Of a stretch of 8,433 nucleotides of DNA, positions 1 through 5,295 are shown piece by piece. Made by a program: the position numbers and the translations under genes. Source of the DNA: Bacteroidales bacterium UBA3724 (GTDB lineage Bacteria; Bacteroidota; Bacteroidia; Bacteroidales; P3); NCBI GenBank assembly GCA_002371315.1, contig DFHL01000127.1, positions 1 to 8,433 on the forward strand. Reading direction: 5' to 3'. The notes beneath the pieces are model-generated. The model ran no database searches. It had not been told where the DNA came from and worked only from the letters and a program-made list of their open reading frames with translations. Numbering within the stretch: position 1 is the first letter of the stretch; every line of letters begins with the position of its first letter.

Positions 1-39
1 TTCAGAGAAGCGAAATCTTACAGGTGTCTCACAATTTTT

Positions 40-384
40 TCAAACATATTGCTTCAAATCGTCGAGTGTCATTCCCAGCACGCTGAGTCTCTGCATAAAA
101 GCAGGCAGTTCATCTTCGAGGAATTCTTTGCGTTGCAGCTGCAGGATGCGTTCTTTTGCATCGGGAGCGACGAAATATCCCACTCCGCGACGGTTATAGA
201 TGATTTCGGCCTGCTGCAGATGGTCGAACGAGCGCATCACCGTGTTGGGGTTCACGCCCAGCTGCACGGCCACGTCGCGTACACTCGGTATGCGGTCGTC
301 AGCCATCCACTCGCCGCCCACAATGCGTTCGCACAGCGTATCGGCAATCTGCTGATATATCGGTTTTTGCTTTTTAAAGTCCAT
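40..384 (-). CDS. GntR-family (YtrA-type) transcriptional regulator
   Basis: A 114-residue DNA-binding repressor-type protein of the GntR family. Residues about 8-73 form the winged helix-turn-helix: PIYQQIADTL is the first helix, RIPSVRDVAVQLGVNPNTV the recognition region, and RRGVGYFV the wing. Only about 40 residues follow, far shorter than the effector domains of FadR or HutC types, which places it in the YtrA subfamily; these usually control adjacent ABC transporters. The ATG at 382-384 is preceded by an A-rich leader with no strong Shine-Dalgarno site. It is the third gene behind an ABC ATPase and a membrane protein on the same strand, 145 nt after the latter's stop, and that spacer is filled with a stem-loop repeat. 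In many YtrA operons the regulator comes first, so the order here is less usual. Family assignment is firm; target and ligand are unknown. Confidence 0.93.
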   Translation of the reverse strand: MDFKKQKPIYQQIADTLCERIVGGEWMADDRIPSVRDVAVQLGVNPNTVMRSFDHLQQAEIIYNRRGVGYFVAPDAKERILQLQRKEFLEDELPAFMQRLSVLGMTLDDLKQYV

Positions 385-396
385 AGTGATTTTTTT

Positions 397-524
397 TTAA
401 ACCTTAACCTTGACCTTAACGTTAACTTCATTAAACCTTAACCTTGACCTTAACGTTAACCTCAGAATGATTTCAGCAATCCGTGATGCGTCAGCCGGTT
501 AAGGTTAAGGTTAAAGTTAACGTT
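397..524. repeat. Hexamer-armed stem-loop repeat, copy 1 (with duplicated arm)
   Basis: The left arm is present twice as identical 30-base copies (397-426 and 431-460), built of CCTTAA, CCTTGA and CGTTAA hexamers. A 36-base core (461-496) follows, then a right arm of GGTTAA-type hexamers (497-524). The second left arm and the right arm are complementary with about 23 of 27 positions paired. The element lies in the spacer between the membrane-protein gene and the gntR start codon and ends 12 nt from that ATG on the transcribed strand. A sister copy lies at 1343-1425. It may be a transposed palindromic unit or an RNA element within the operon message; the sequence does not decide between these. 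Confidence 0.88.
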
Positions 525-529
525 ATTAA

Positions 530-1324
530 TTAATACTGCATTTTCTTAAGTCTGCGATAGGTGAAGAAGCACATCACGGCCGTGAAGAGGAGCCCGAAGC
601 CGAGGTTCAACCAGAACATCAGGTTGATAAAGAAGCGTTCGTCCTTGCCCTCGAACCATTTGGCAAACCGCTCGATCCAGTCGAAATCCCAGTCCAGATG
701 AATCATTATCGGAGCGATTACCACCATCGCCACAAAGCCTATCAGCAGCAGCCAAAGGACAGTCTTGATAAATTTGTTTTTCTTGAAGATAGTGTTGGTG
801 AAGAGGAATATCGACGAGATTGATACGATACCCACATAGAAAAGGACCACACCGCGGAACCCGAAGAAAGTGGGGAAACCAAAAGCCGACGCATACAGAT
901 CAGCGTTCCACAGAAAATCATTGTAGGGGCCGAAAGGCAGTATGGTGAGCAACGTGTCGACGGCACAAGAGCCGAAGAAGACAGCCAGTGGACTGACAAC
1001 GAAGCTATAGAGCAGCATACTCCAGAACTTCTCGCCCAGCGAGGCGGGCAGCATAGCGAAATAGTTACCCTTGCCCTGCAAATTGCAGCTGCCGTAGATC
1101 TTCAGCGGCGCAATGACAGCGGCAAGATAGACCAAAAAATTAATTAAACGCATACGCACAAAAGGCGAGCTGTCGCCGTCACCCATACCGAGGGCCACCT
1201 CCAGCATCCAAAGCATAGCCGGCACCAGCATGATAATGAGCAGACTCAATCCGTAAAGGTTGTATGCACTGTGGAAATCGCGAACCACGACTTTTTTGAA
1301 ACGATTGAAATCGAAATTTTTCAT
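530..1324 (-). CDS. Six-helix membrane protein, probable ABC transporter permease
   Basis: A 264-residue integral membrane protein, probably the membrane partner of the ATPase encoded just upstream. Hydrophobic segments at about 24-46, 60-78, 101-129, 157-179, 186-210 and 231-256 give six predicted helices. A loop with the sequence MLPASLGEKFW at 91-101 recalls the conserved LPAS-type loop of uncharacterised Bacteroidetes membrane proteins found beside YtrA-type regulators. A basic tail (RRLKK) ends the protein, suggesting a cytoplasmic C-terminus. The ATG at 1322-1324 lies 108 nt after the ATPase stop, and that gap is filled by the second stem-loop repeat. No extracellular domain or permease EAA loop is evident, so the assignment rests on topology and context. 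The substrate cannot be told; related systems are linked to envelope stress or peptide antibiotics. Confidence 0.85.
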   Translation of the reverse strand: MKNFDFNRFKKVVVRDFHSAYNLYGLSLLIIMLVPAMLWMLEVALGMGDGDSSPFVRMRLINFLVYLAAVIAPLKIYGSCNLQGKGNYFAMLPASLGEKFWSMLLYSFVVSPLAVFFGSCAVDTLLTILPFGPYNDFLWNADLYASAFGFPTFFGFRGVVLFYVGIVSISSIFLFTNTIFKKNKFIKTVLWLLLIGFVAMVVIAPIMIHLDWDFDWIERFAKWFEGKDERFFINLMFWLNLGFGLLFTAVMCFFTYRRLKKMQY

Positions 1325-1342
1325 TGTATGATGTTTTTTCTC

Positions 1343-1425
1343 TAACTTTAACCTTGACCTTAACTTTAACCTCAGAATGAATCCAGCAATTCGTAATGCG
1401 TCAGCCTGTTAAGGTTAAGGTTAAC
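1343..1425. repeat. Hexamer-armed stem-loop repeat, copy 2
   Basis: Left arm 1343-1370 (AACTTT, AACCTT and GACCTT units), core 1371-1406, right arm 1407-1425. The core matches the core of the copy at 397-524 at 32 of 36 positions, in the same orientation. The innermost 18 bp of the arms pair with three mismatches. The element fills most of the gap between the ATPase stop and the membrane-protein ATG; on the transcript it starts 7 nt after the stop and ends 18 nt before the next start codon. Confidence 0.87.
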
Positions 1426-1432
1426 AATAATG

Positions 1433-2260
1433 TTATTCAAAAATATTTTTAACCATAGCGCTGTTTCTCAGTACGGCGTTGAAAAGGGCCTCGATGTTCA
1501 GCTGGCTTTCGCCCAGGCCGTTGTTGACCAGCACATTGAGGTAGCCGCCGGGCATCATCTCGCTGTAGAGGGCGTCGGGGCGCTGCTGGCCGCCATACTC
1601 GAAATAGAGCTTTTCGGTGATTATCTCGACCGGCGCGTTGAGCAGCACGCTGTTGCTCGACAGGATGATGATGGGGTCGATCAGGTTCTCGACGTCCTTC
1701 ACCTGGTGGGTCGAGATGATGATGGTCTGCTCGGCGCCGATGCGCTCGGTCAGTATACGGCGGAAGTCGGCCTTCGAGGGGATGTCCAGTCCGTTGGTCG
1801 GCTCGTCCAGCAGCAGGTAGTCCGTGTTCAGCGCCAGCGCGCAGGCCAGCAGCGACTTCTTCTGCTGTCCGAAACTCATTTCCTTGAACTTGCGCAGCGG
1901 GTCCACCTTCAGTTCGGCCGACAGGCGGTGTAGCTCATCGCTGCTATGCTTGGGGTAGAACACCGCCAGGTCGCGGAAGAAGCTGTCGGGTGTTGCGCTG
2001 TCGGGCAGCGGCACCTCGTCGGGCAACAGGAAGATGTTCTGCAAAAACTCAGGCCGACGGTCGAAACTCGTGTAGTCGTCCACCATGCAGCTACCTGCCG
2101 TGGGACGCAGCAGGCCGCTGATGACCTTCAGCAGGGTGGTCTTCCCTACCCCATTCTCGCCCAGAAGTCCGTATATGGCACCCTTCTGGAACTGCAGATT
2201 GATGTTGTCGAAAACGTGCGTCGTCTTGTACGCAAACGAGAAATCTTTAATGTCAATCAT
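1433..2260 (-). CDS. ABC transporter ATP-binding protein (YtrB-like)
   Basis: A 275-residue cytoplasmic ATPase that would power the adjacent membrane protein. Walker A is GENGVGKT at 34-41; Walker B is YLLLDEP at 148-154 with D152 and catalytic E153; the D-loop is NGLD at 156-159; the switch histidine is H185 in STHQ. Two motifs depart from the usual form. The signature reads SFGQQKK (129-135) instead of LSGGQ, and the segment where the Q-loop glutamine is expected reads FLLPDE (77-82). Similar variants occur in the YtrB/EcsA-like branch, so activity is still likely. About 70 residues after the H-loop form a non-ATPase tail. It is the first gene of a three-gene minus-strand unit, with a good promoter about 90 bp upstream and an 80-nt AT-rich leader. 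Family is certain; substrate is unknown. Confidence 0.95.
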   Translation of the reverse strand: MIDIKDFSFAYKTTHVFDNINLQFQKGAIYGLLGENGVGKTTLLKVISGLLRPTAGSCMVDDYTSFDRRPEFLQNIFLLPDEVPLPDSATPDSFFRDLAVFYPKHSSDELHRLSAELKVDPLRKFKEMSFGQQKKSLLACALALNTDYLLLDEPTNGLDIPSKADFRRILTERIGAEQTIIISTHQVKDVENLIDPIIILSSNSVLLNAPVEIITEKLYFEYGGQQRPDALYSEMMPGGYLNVLVNNGLGESQLNIEALFNAVLRNSAMVKNIFE

Positions 2261-2350
2261 TTTCTGATAAGTTTAATTTATTATTTATTTTTCTATTTTT
2301 CAATTCGTTGTACGATTATTTCACTACTGTATTAGTTGATTAGTACACTG

Positions 2351-2381
2351 CAAAAGTACAACAACTTTTGAAACTACCAAA
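2351..2381 (-). promoter_or_regulatory. Bacteroidetes-type promoter of the ABC operon
   Basis: Read on the minus strand, TTTG (2378-2381) is followed after 19 nt by TACTTTTG (2351-2358), a full match to the Bacteroidetes -33/-7 consensus TTTG/TAnnTTTG. Transcription would start near 2343, giving a leader of about 80 nt before the ATPase ATG. An inverted repeat, CAAAAGT (2351-2357) and ACTTTTG (2364-2370), overlaps the -7 box and could be an operator, possibly for the GntR protein of the same operon (inference). Confidence 0.8.
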
Positions 2382-2423
2382 TTTTTTAAGAAAAAAAAAT
2401 AAATTTTTACTCGAAAAGTAAAT

Positions 2424-2473
2424 CTCCTGCTCGCCTGCGGCCTCGCGAAATCTTTTAAATCATTCGCTTCGCG
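2424..2473. repeat. GC-rich intergenic repeat ending in GCGAAATCTT
   Basis: The stretch 2424-2454 begins CTCCTGCTCGC and ends GCGAAATCTT. A similar arrangement (CTCCCGCTCGC ... GCGAAATCTT) recurs at 5117-5142, so the two look like diverged copies of one intergenic repeat. CGCGAA (2444-2449) and TTCGCG (2468-2473) form an inverted repeat around an AT-rich loop. Confidence 0.45.
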
Positions 2474-2526
2474 CCAATTGCAAAGGCCATTGTCGGCCGG
2501 GCCTATGGCATACCACCCCAAAACGC

Positions 2527-2555
2527 AAAAAAAGGCCTTGCATCGTTGCAAGGCC
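2527..2555 (-). terminator. Rho-independent terminator, minus strand
   Basis: A perfect 9-bp stem, GGCCTTGCA (2534-2542) with TGCAAGGCC (2547-2555) around a four-base loop, is followed on the minus strand by seven T residues (2527-2533 read as A on the plus strand). It lies about 430 nt past the toxin stop and about 200 nt past the gene remnant ending at 2758, so it may be the old terminator of that remnant. It also insulates the ABC operon promoter. Confidence 0.85.
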
Positions 2556-2605
2556 GTTATCGTGATGTTTATTTTACAGTGTTTCCATTTTAATTGCACC
2601 AGAAT

Positions 2606-2683
2606 ACATTCTTTTCGGCCGTTTTAATATCATTTGGTCCTTGAGACACTCTTTTCACCGCCTTTTGATCTCATAACACCCTT
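2606..2683. repeat. Imperfect direct repeat, 40-bp spacing
   Basis: Units at 2606-2642 and 2646-2683 both begin ACAyTCTTTTC, carry TTTTrATmTCAT in the middle and end in CCTT; roughly two thirds of positions agree. A degenerate third unit may follow up to about 2725. The stretch is otherwise non-coding on both strands. Confidence 0.4.
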
Positions 2684-2757
2684 GTAAAACCCTGTTTCAA
2701 TTTCAAAAAAACTTTTGTAACCCGCGACAGGCGGTGTCATAGGCGGTTGGCCATATT

Positions 2758-2952
2758 TTATTCGATCCACTTCAAGTAGAACATATTGTTCTTGTAGTCG
2801 AAGATGAAGTTGAAGTGGCGGAAGTCTGCGGCAGGTGCAGGCAAATGAATTAAAAACAAAGGGAAACTTTTGTTCTCCGCTACGCTACCGGAACGGCCAC
2901 CAGCAGATCTTTCATCCTCTCCGATTACTTGTGCAATCTGTAAGGGTAAAAA
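2758..2952 (-). pseudogene. 3' remnant of an unidentified protein gene
   Basis: On the minus strand an open frame runs from just after a TGA (2953-2955) to a TAA at 2758-2760 without any ATG. The last 22 codons read ADFRHFNFIFDYKNNM followed by FYLKWIE, which looks like genuine protein: aromatic residues alternate, codons end mostly in C or G, and the stop is clean. The upstream half (about residues 1-35, containing GEDERSAGGRSGS) is less convincing and may be non-coding sequence that happens to stay open. I do not recognise the family. The absence of a start and the stop just upstream suggest a decayed gene end, perhaps left when the neighbouring toxin-antitoxin module was inserted or rearranged. 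The terminator at 2527-2555 would fit as its original end. Confidence 0.4.
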
Positions 2953-2986
2953 TCAGCGAGTTATAAATATTATAATCCATATTCAA

Positions 2987-3295
2987 TTAGTTGATAATCA
3001 TTTTCGAGGGCAATATCTTGTCCACTATCGCCACGTTGCCTTCGATATGGAAAATGATGTTCAGCTGCTTGTTGTGGGTGCGCATTTGCTTGGCGTGAGG
3101 GTGGTAGTGCCGAACGGAACGGTAACGGCTTTCGGGTATGATACCTGCCAGATAACTCAGCGACATAATCTCAGCTTGCAGTTCCCGCGCATATTTGGCC
3201 GCGTGTTCAGGAGTGTTGACTGAAACAATATAGTCAGCAATGTCGCCAATGTCAGCAAAGGCCGTGTCGAGGATTCTGACCGTGTAGACCTTCAT
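2987..3295 (-). CDS. RelE/ParE-superfamily toxin
   Basis: A 102-residue basic protein with the RelE/ParE toxin layout: an N-terminal strand (KVYTVRIL), a helical pair with ADIGDIADYIV and a TPEHAAKYARELQAEI helix, then the C-terminal sheet with KQLNIIFHIEGNVAIVDKIL, the segment most typical of ParE-like proteins. RelE types cleave mRNA on the ribosome and ParE types poison gyrase; the sequence does not decide which. Its ATG (3293-3295) overlaps the stop of the upstream small gene in an ATGA, a tight translational coupling usual for antitoxin-toxin pairs with the antitoxin first. The length is normal for the family and no frameshift is seen, so it is probably intact. Control would come from the promoter at 3550-3580. 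Confidence 0.85.
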   Translation of the reverse strand: MKVYTVRILDTAFADIGDIADYIVSVNTPEHAAKYARELQAEIMSLSYLAGIIPESRYRSVRHYHPHAKQMRTHNKQLNIIFHIEGNVAIVDKILPSKMIIN

Positions 3296-3528
3296 AGCCT
3301 CTCCAGCACAGCCTGTTCCAACTTGTCGATAAACTCCTCGACGGTGTGCAGCCGCTCTTTGGGCGTGGCCACCGTCTGCTTGTTGGCGCGTATTTTCTGC
3401 TCAAAAACGCGATTGAATTCCTCGCCCGCAACATAGCCTTCTGGAATTGCAGTATGGGTCTTTGCATCTTTTCGAGCTTGCGAGACATCAGGTTTCGTCG
3501 GCGTTGTGTATGCTACTTGTGATTCCAT
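3292..3528 (-). CDS. Putative antitoxin of the RelE/ParE-type pair
   Basis: A 78-residue, charged, mostly helical protein with no recognised DNA-binding motif. It is called antitoxin because it directly precedes and overlaps (ATGA) a RelE/ParE-type toxin and has a matching size. The first half (to about residue 35) is polar and probably flexible; the second half (EFNRVFEQKIRANK, then RLHTVEEFIDKLEQAVLERL) looks like two helices that could wrap the toxin. I chose the ATG at 3526-3528 over an in-frame ATG at 3577-3579, because the upstream one lies inside the -33 promoter box and the predicted transcript starts near 3543. The 17 extra residues it would add (SIRKFFVLLQIENND...) are therefore not translated. 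The antitoxin family is not identified. Confidence 0.72.
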   Translation of the reverse strand: MESQVAYTTPTKPDVSQARKDAKTHTAIPEGYVAGEEFNRVFEQKIRANKQTVATPKERLHTVEEFIDKLEQAVLERL

Positions 3529-3549
3529 TTTGTCGTTGTTTTCGATTTG

Positions 3550-3580
3550 CAAAAGTACGAAAAATTTTCGGATTGACAAA
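3550..3580 (-). promoter_or_regulatory. Promoter and probable operator of the toxin-antitoxin pair
   Basis: Minus-strand TTTG (3577-3580), 19 nt, TACTTTTG (3550-3557) matches the Bacteroidetes promoter consensus exactly, with the same spacing as the promoter at 2351-2381. Between the boxes lies a perfect inverted repeat, CGAAAA (3558-3563), one base, TTTTCG (3565-3570). That position suits autorepression by an antitoxin-toxin complex (inference). Confidence 0.8.
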
Positions 3581-3686
3581 ATTATAATAAAATTAAGTTT
3601 CTACAAACGGATATAATAATTTTTCGCTAAAAACGTTAATTGTATTGATATCTCAATTCGCTTGTCACTAATTAAAAACAAATACT

Positions 3687-4865
3687 ATGCACGACTTTAC
3701 TTTTCAAAACCCTGTCAAGATTCATTTTGGTCACGAGAAACTGGCCCTTATCGGCGAAGAACTGAAGAAATTCGGCAAGCGCGTGCTCCTCACCTATGGT
3801 GGTGGCAGCATCAAGCGCATAGGCCTCTACGACCGCGTGGTTGAGGAGGTCAAGAAGGCTGGTATGGAGCTCTATGAGCTGCCCGGCATCGAACCCAATC
3901 CCCGCATCGGCTCGGTGCGCGAGGGGGCACGCCTCTGCAAGGAGCACAATATCGACGTGCTGTTGGCCGTCGGTGGCGGAAGCACCATCGACTGCACCAA
4001 ATGGATTGCCGCAGCAGCCTGCGTGGACCACGACGCATGGGACTTCTTCGACTACGAGAAATGGTCGCCCGTCAACAAGGCCCTGCCCATCGTCAGCGTG
4101 CTGACCCTCTCGGCCACAGGCTCCGAAATGGACAGCGGCGGCGTCATCAGCAACCCCGAGACCGACGACAAGCGCGGCCGCCTCAGCCCACTGCTGTTCC
4201 CCAAAGTGTCGTTCCTCGACCCCTCACTCACCTACACCGTCAGCCCCTACCAGACGGCTTGCGGCAGCGCCGACATATTCTCGCACCTGATGGAGGAATA
4301 CTTCACCACCGGCGAGCCCATGTTTATGATTGACACCTTCATAGAGGGTATGATGCGCACCATTGTCCGCTACGCGCCCATCGCTATGCGCGAGCCCGAC
4401 AACTACGAGGCCCGCGCCAACCTGATGTGGGCATCGTCGTGGGCCATCAACGGCCTCATCGGAGCCGACAAGGGACAGGCCTGGAGCTGCCACCCGATGG
4501 AGCACGAGCTGTCGGCCGTATACGACATCACCCACGGCCACGGCCTGGCCATCCTCTCACCGCGCTGGCTCGAGTTCTGTATGGACGACGAGACAACGCC
4601 GCGCATTGCCCGCTTCGGCATCACCGTCTTCGGCCTCGACCCCACCCTGCCCCAACGCGAACTGGCCCTGCGCGCCATCGACCAACTCAGCCACTTCCTC
4701 TTCGACATCCTCGGCCTGAAGCGTACCCTGCCCGAGCTCAACATCGACGAGAGCCACTTCGACTCGATGGCAGCCAAGGCCGTACTGCCATACAATGGCA
4801 CCATCCCCGGCTTCCGCCCACTGACCAAGGACGATGTGGTAAGCATCTACAGGATGTGTATGTGA
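3687..4865 (+). CDS. Iron-containing NAD(P)H-dependent alcohol dehydrogenase (YqhD/BdhA-like)
   Basis: A 392-residue group III, metal-dependent alcohol dehydrogenase, expected to reduce aldehydes to alcohols in the cytoplasm with NADPH. The N-terminal dinucleotide domain (to about 185) carries YGGGSIKR at 37-44 and the phosphate-binding VGGGSTID at 95-102; the GGGS at 38-41 is like YqhD and butanol dehydrogenases, which prefer NADPH. The C-terminal helical domain has the metal ligands D196 and H200 (in GSADIFSHLMEEYF), H269 (in SCHPMEHEL) and H283 (in THGHG), two residues offset from the E. coli YqhD ligands. The length is normal and no key residue is missing. The ATG at 3687 follows an A-rich leader. 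It stands alone on the plus strand, divergent from the toxin-antitoxin pair. No clear TTTG/TAnnTTTG promoter was found upstream. The physiological substrate is unknown; scavenging of reactive aldehydes or redox balancing is plausible. Confidence 0.95.
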   Translation: MHDFTFQNPVKIHFGHEKLALIGEELKKFGKRVLLTYGGGSIKRIGLYDRVVEEVKKAGMELYELPGIEPNPRIGSVREGARLCKEHNIDVLLAVGGGSTIDCTKWIAAAACVDHDAWDFFDYEKWSPVNKALPIVSVLTLSATGSEMDSGGVISNPETDDKRGRLSPLLFPKVSFLDPSLTYTVSPYQTACGSADIFSHLMEEYFTTGEPMFMIDTFIEGMMRTIVRYAPIAMREPDNYEARANLMWASSWAINGLIGADKGQAWSCHPMEHELSAVYDITHGHGLAILSPRWLEFCMDDETTPRIARFGITVFGLDPTLPQRELALRAIDQLSHFLFDILGLKRTLPELNIDESHFDSMAAKAVLPYNGTIPGFRPLTKDDVVSIYRMCM

Positions 4866-4918
4866 CATGTGAAATGTGACAAGTGATTTAAATTTTCAAT
4901 TCTCATATTTCATTTTCT

Positions 4919-4999
4919 ATGAGTGAATACTGTACCTACTCGTCCTCCGACAACGCCGAAGTCGTCAACCTCGGCTTACGCCTCGTGCTGGTGCCCTGA
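4919..4999 (+). pseudogene. Remnant resembling the C-terminus of a formylglycine-generating-enzyme-like protein
   Basis: A 26-codon frame from ATG (4919) to TGA (4997-4999) reads SEYCTYSSSDNAEVV and ends NLGLRLVLVP. The ending GLRLVLVP before the stop is characteristic of the last strand of SUMF1/FGE-sulfatase-domain proteins, common in Bacteroidales. A full domain is over 200 residues, so this would be only its tail. The strong terminator 22 nt downstream could be that gene's original terminator. It might instead be a real micro-ORF, but no leader or promoter supports this. Identification is by motif memory alone. Confidence 0.38.
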
Positions 5000-5021
5000 G
5001 GCAAACACTTGTCTACGACCG

Positions 5022-5063
5022 AAGCTCCGCAGGATCGCCACCGATTCTGCGGAGCTTTTATTA
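5022..5063 (+). terminator. Strong rho-independent terminator
   Basis: A 16-bp stem, 5022-5037 with 5042-5057 around loop CCAC, is fully paired except for one G-T wobble and is followed by TTATTATTT on the plus strand. The outer AAGC/GCTT arms also give an A-run on the other side, though weaker for the minus strand. It would end transcription of the dehydrogenase gene about 155 nt past its stop. Confidence 0.85.
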
Positions 5064-5116
5064 TTTGCAAATGTCACATATATTGCTTGTGGGTTTAGTC
5101 TCCCGCGTTTGGGGCC

Positions 5117-5142
5117 TCCCGCTCGCAAGCGAGCGAAATCTT
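5117..5142. repeat. GC-rich hairpin repeat ending in GCGAAATCTT
   Basis: CGCTCGC (5120-5126), AA, GCGAGCG (5129-5135) is a perfect 7-bp hairpin. Its flanks (CTCC before, AAATCTT after) match the repeat at 2424-2454, suggesting an intergenic repeat family. There is no T-run directly after the stem, so it is a poor terminator. Confidence 0.5.
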
Positions 5143-5207
5143 GAAAATCTTGGAAATCTTTTATTTTAAGAGCACTGGCAAATCTTTGAAATCTGGGGGA
5201 ATCTTGG
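5135..5207. repeat. Degenerate 9-bp tandem repeat, GAAATCTTG
   Basis: AATCTT cores occur at 5137, 5146 and 5155, an exact 9-bp step, and again as AATCTT, AATCTG and AATCTT at 5181, 5189 and 5200 after an interruption. No frame here looks coding. The same GCGAAATCTT word occurs at 10-19 and 2445-2454. Confidence 0.6.
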
Positions 5208-5222
5208 CATAAATGTCATTGC

Positions 5223-5261
5223 AAAAAAAAGAGAGTACCAAACCGCGAGGTGGTACTCTCT
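5223..5261 (-). terminator. Rho-independent terminator of the YD-repeat-like gene
   Basis: A perfect 11-bp stem, 5230-5240 with 5251-5261 (GAGAGTACCA against TGGTACTCTC plus the flanking A-T), has a ten-base loop and is followed on the minus strand by a run of eight T residues, of which the first belongs to the stem. It lies 35 nt after the stop of the secreted-protein gene. Confidence 0.9.
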
Positions 5262-5295
5262 ATTTTCTATATGGAATTAAGTATTTTGCCCAAGG

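Noticed and set aside
1..39. Start of a further gene downstream of gntR
   Set aside because: The possible starts on the minus strand (ATG overlapping the gntR stop, then GTG) run into a TAA within nine codons, and the stretch is too short to judge.
397..1425. CRISPR array from the repeated TTAAGG blocks
   Set aside because: There are only two loci about 900 bp apart with a gene between, simple hexamer arms, no regular unique spacers and no cas genes.
2324..2599. A 91-codon minus-strand frame in the gap upstream of the ABC operon
   Set aside because: It spans a terminator, the operon promoter and a repeat; the composition is not coding-like.
3581..3686. Consensus promoter for the dehydrogenase gene
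   Set aside because: The best -7 candidate (TTCGCTTG near 3657) lacks the conserved A and has no good TTTG at the right distance.
4923..5144. A 73-codon plus-strand frame after the dehydrogenase
   Set aside because: It runs through the terminator hairpin and the GC-rich repeat, and its translation shows no protein character. The overlapping 4919-4999 frame is more protein-like.
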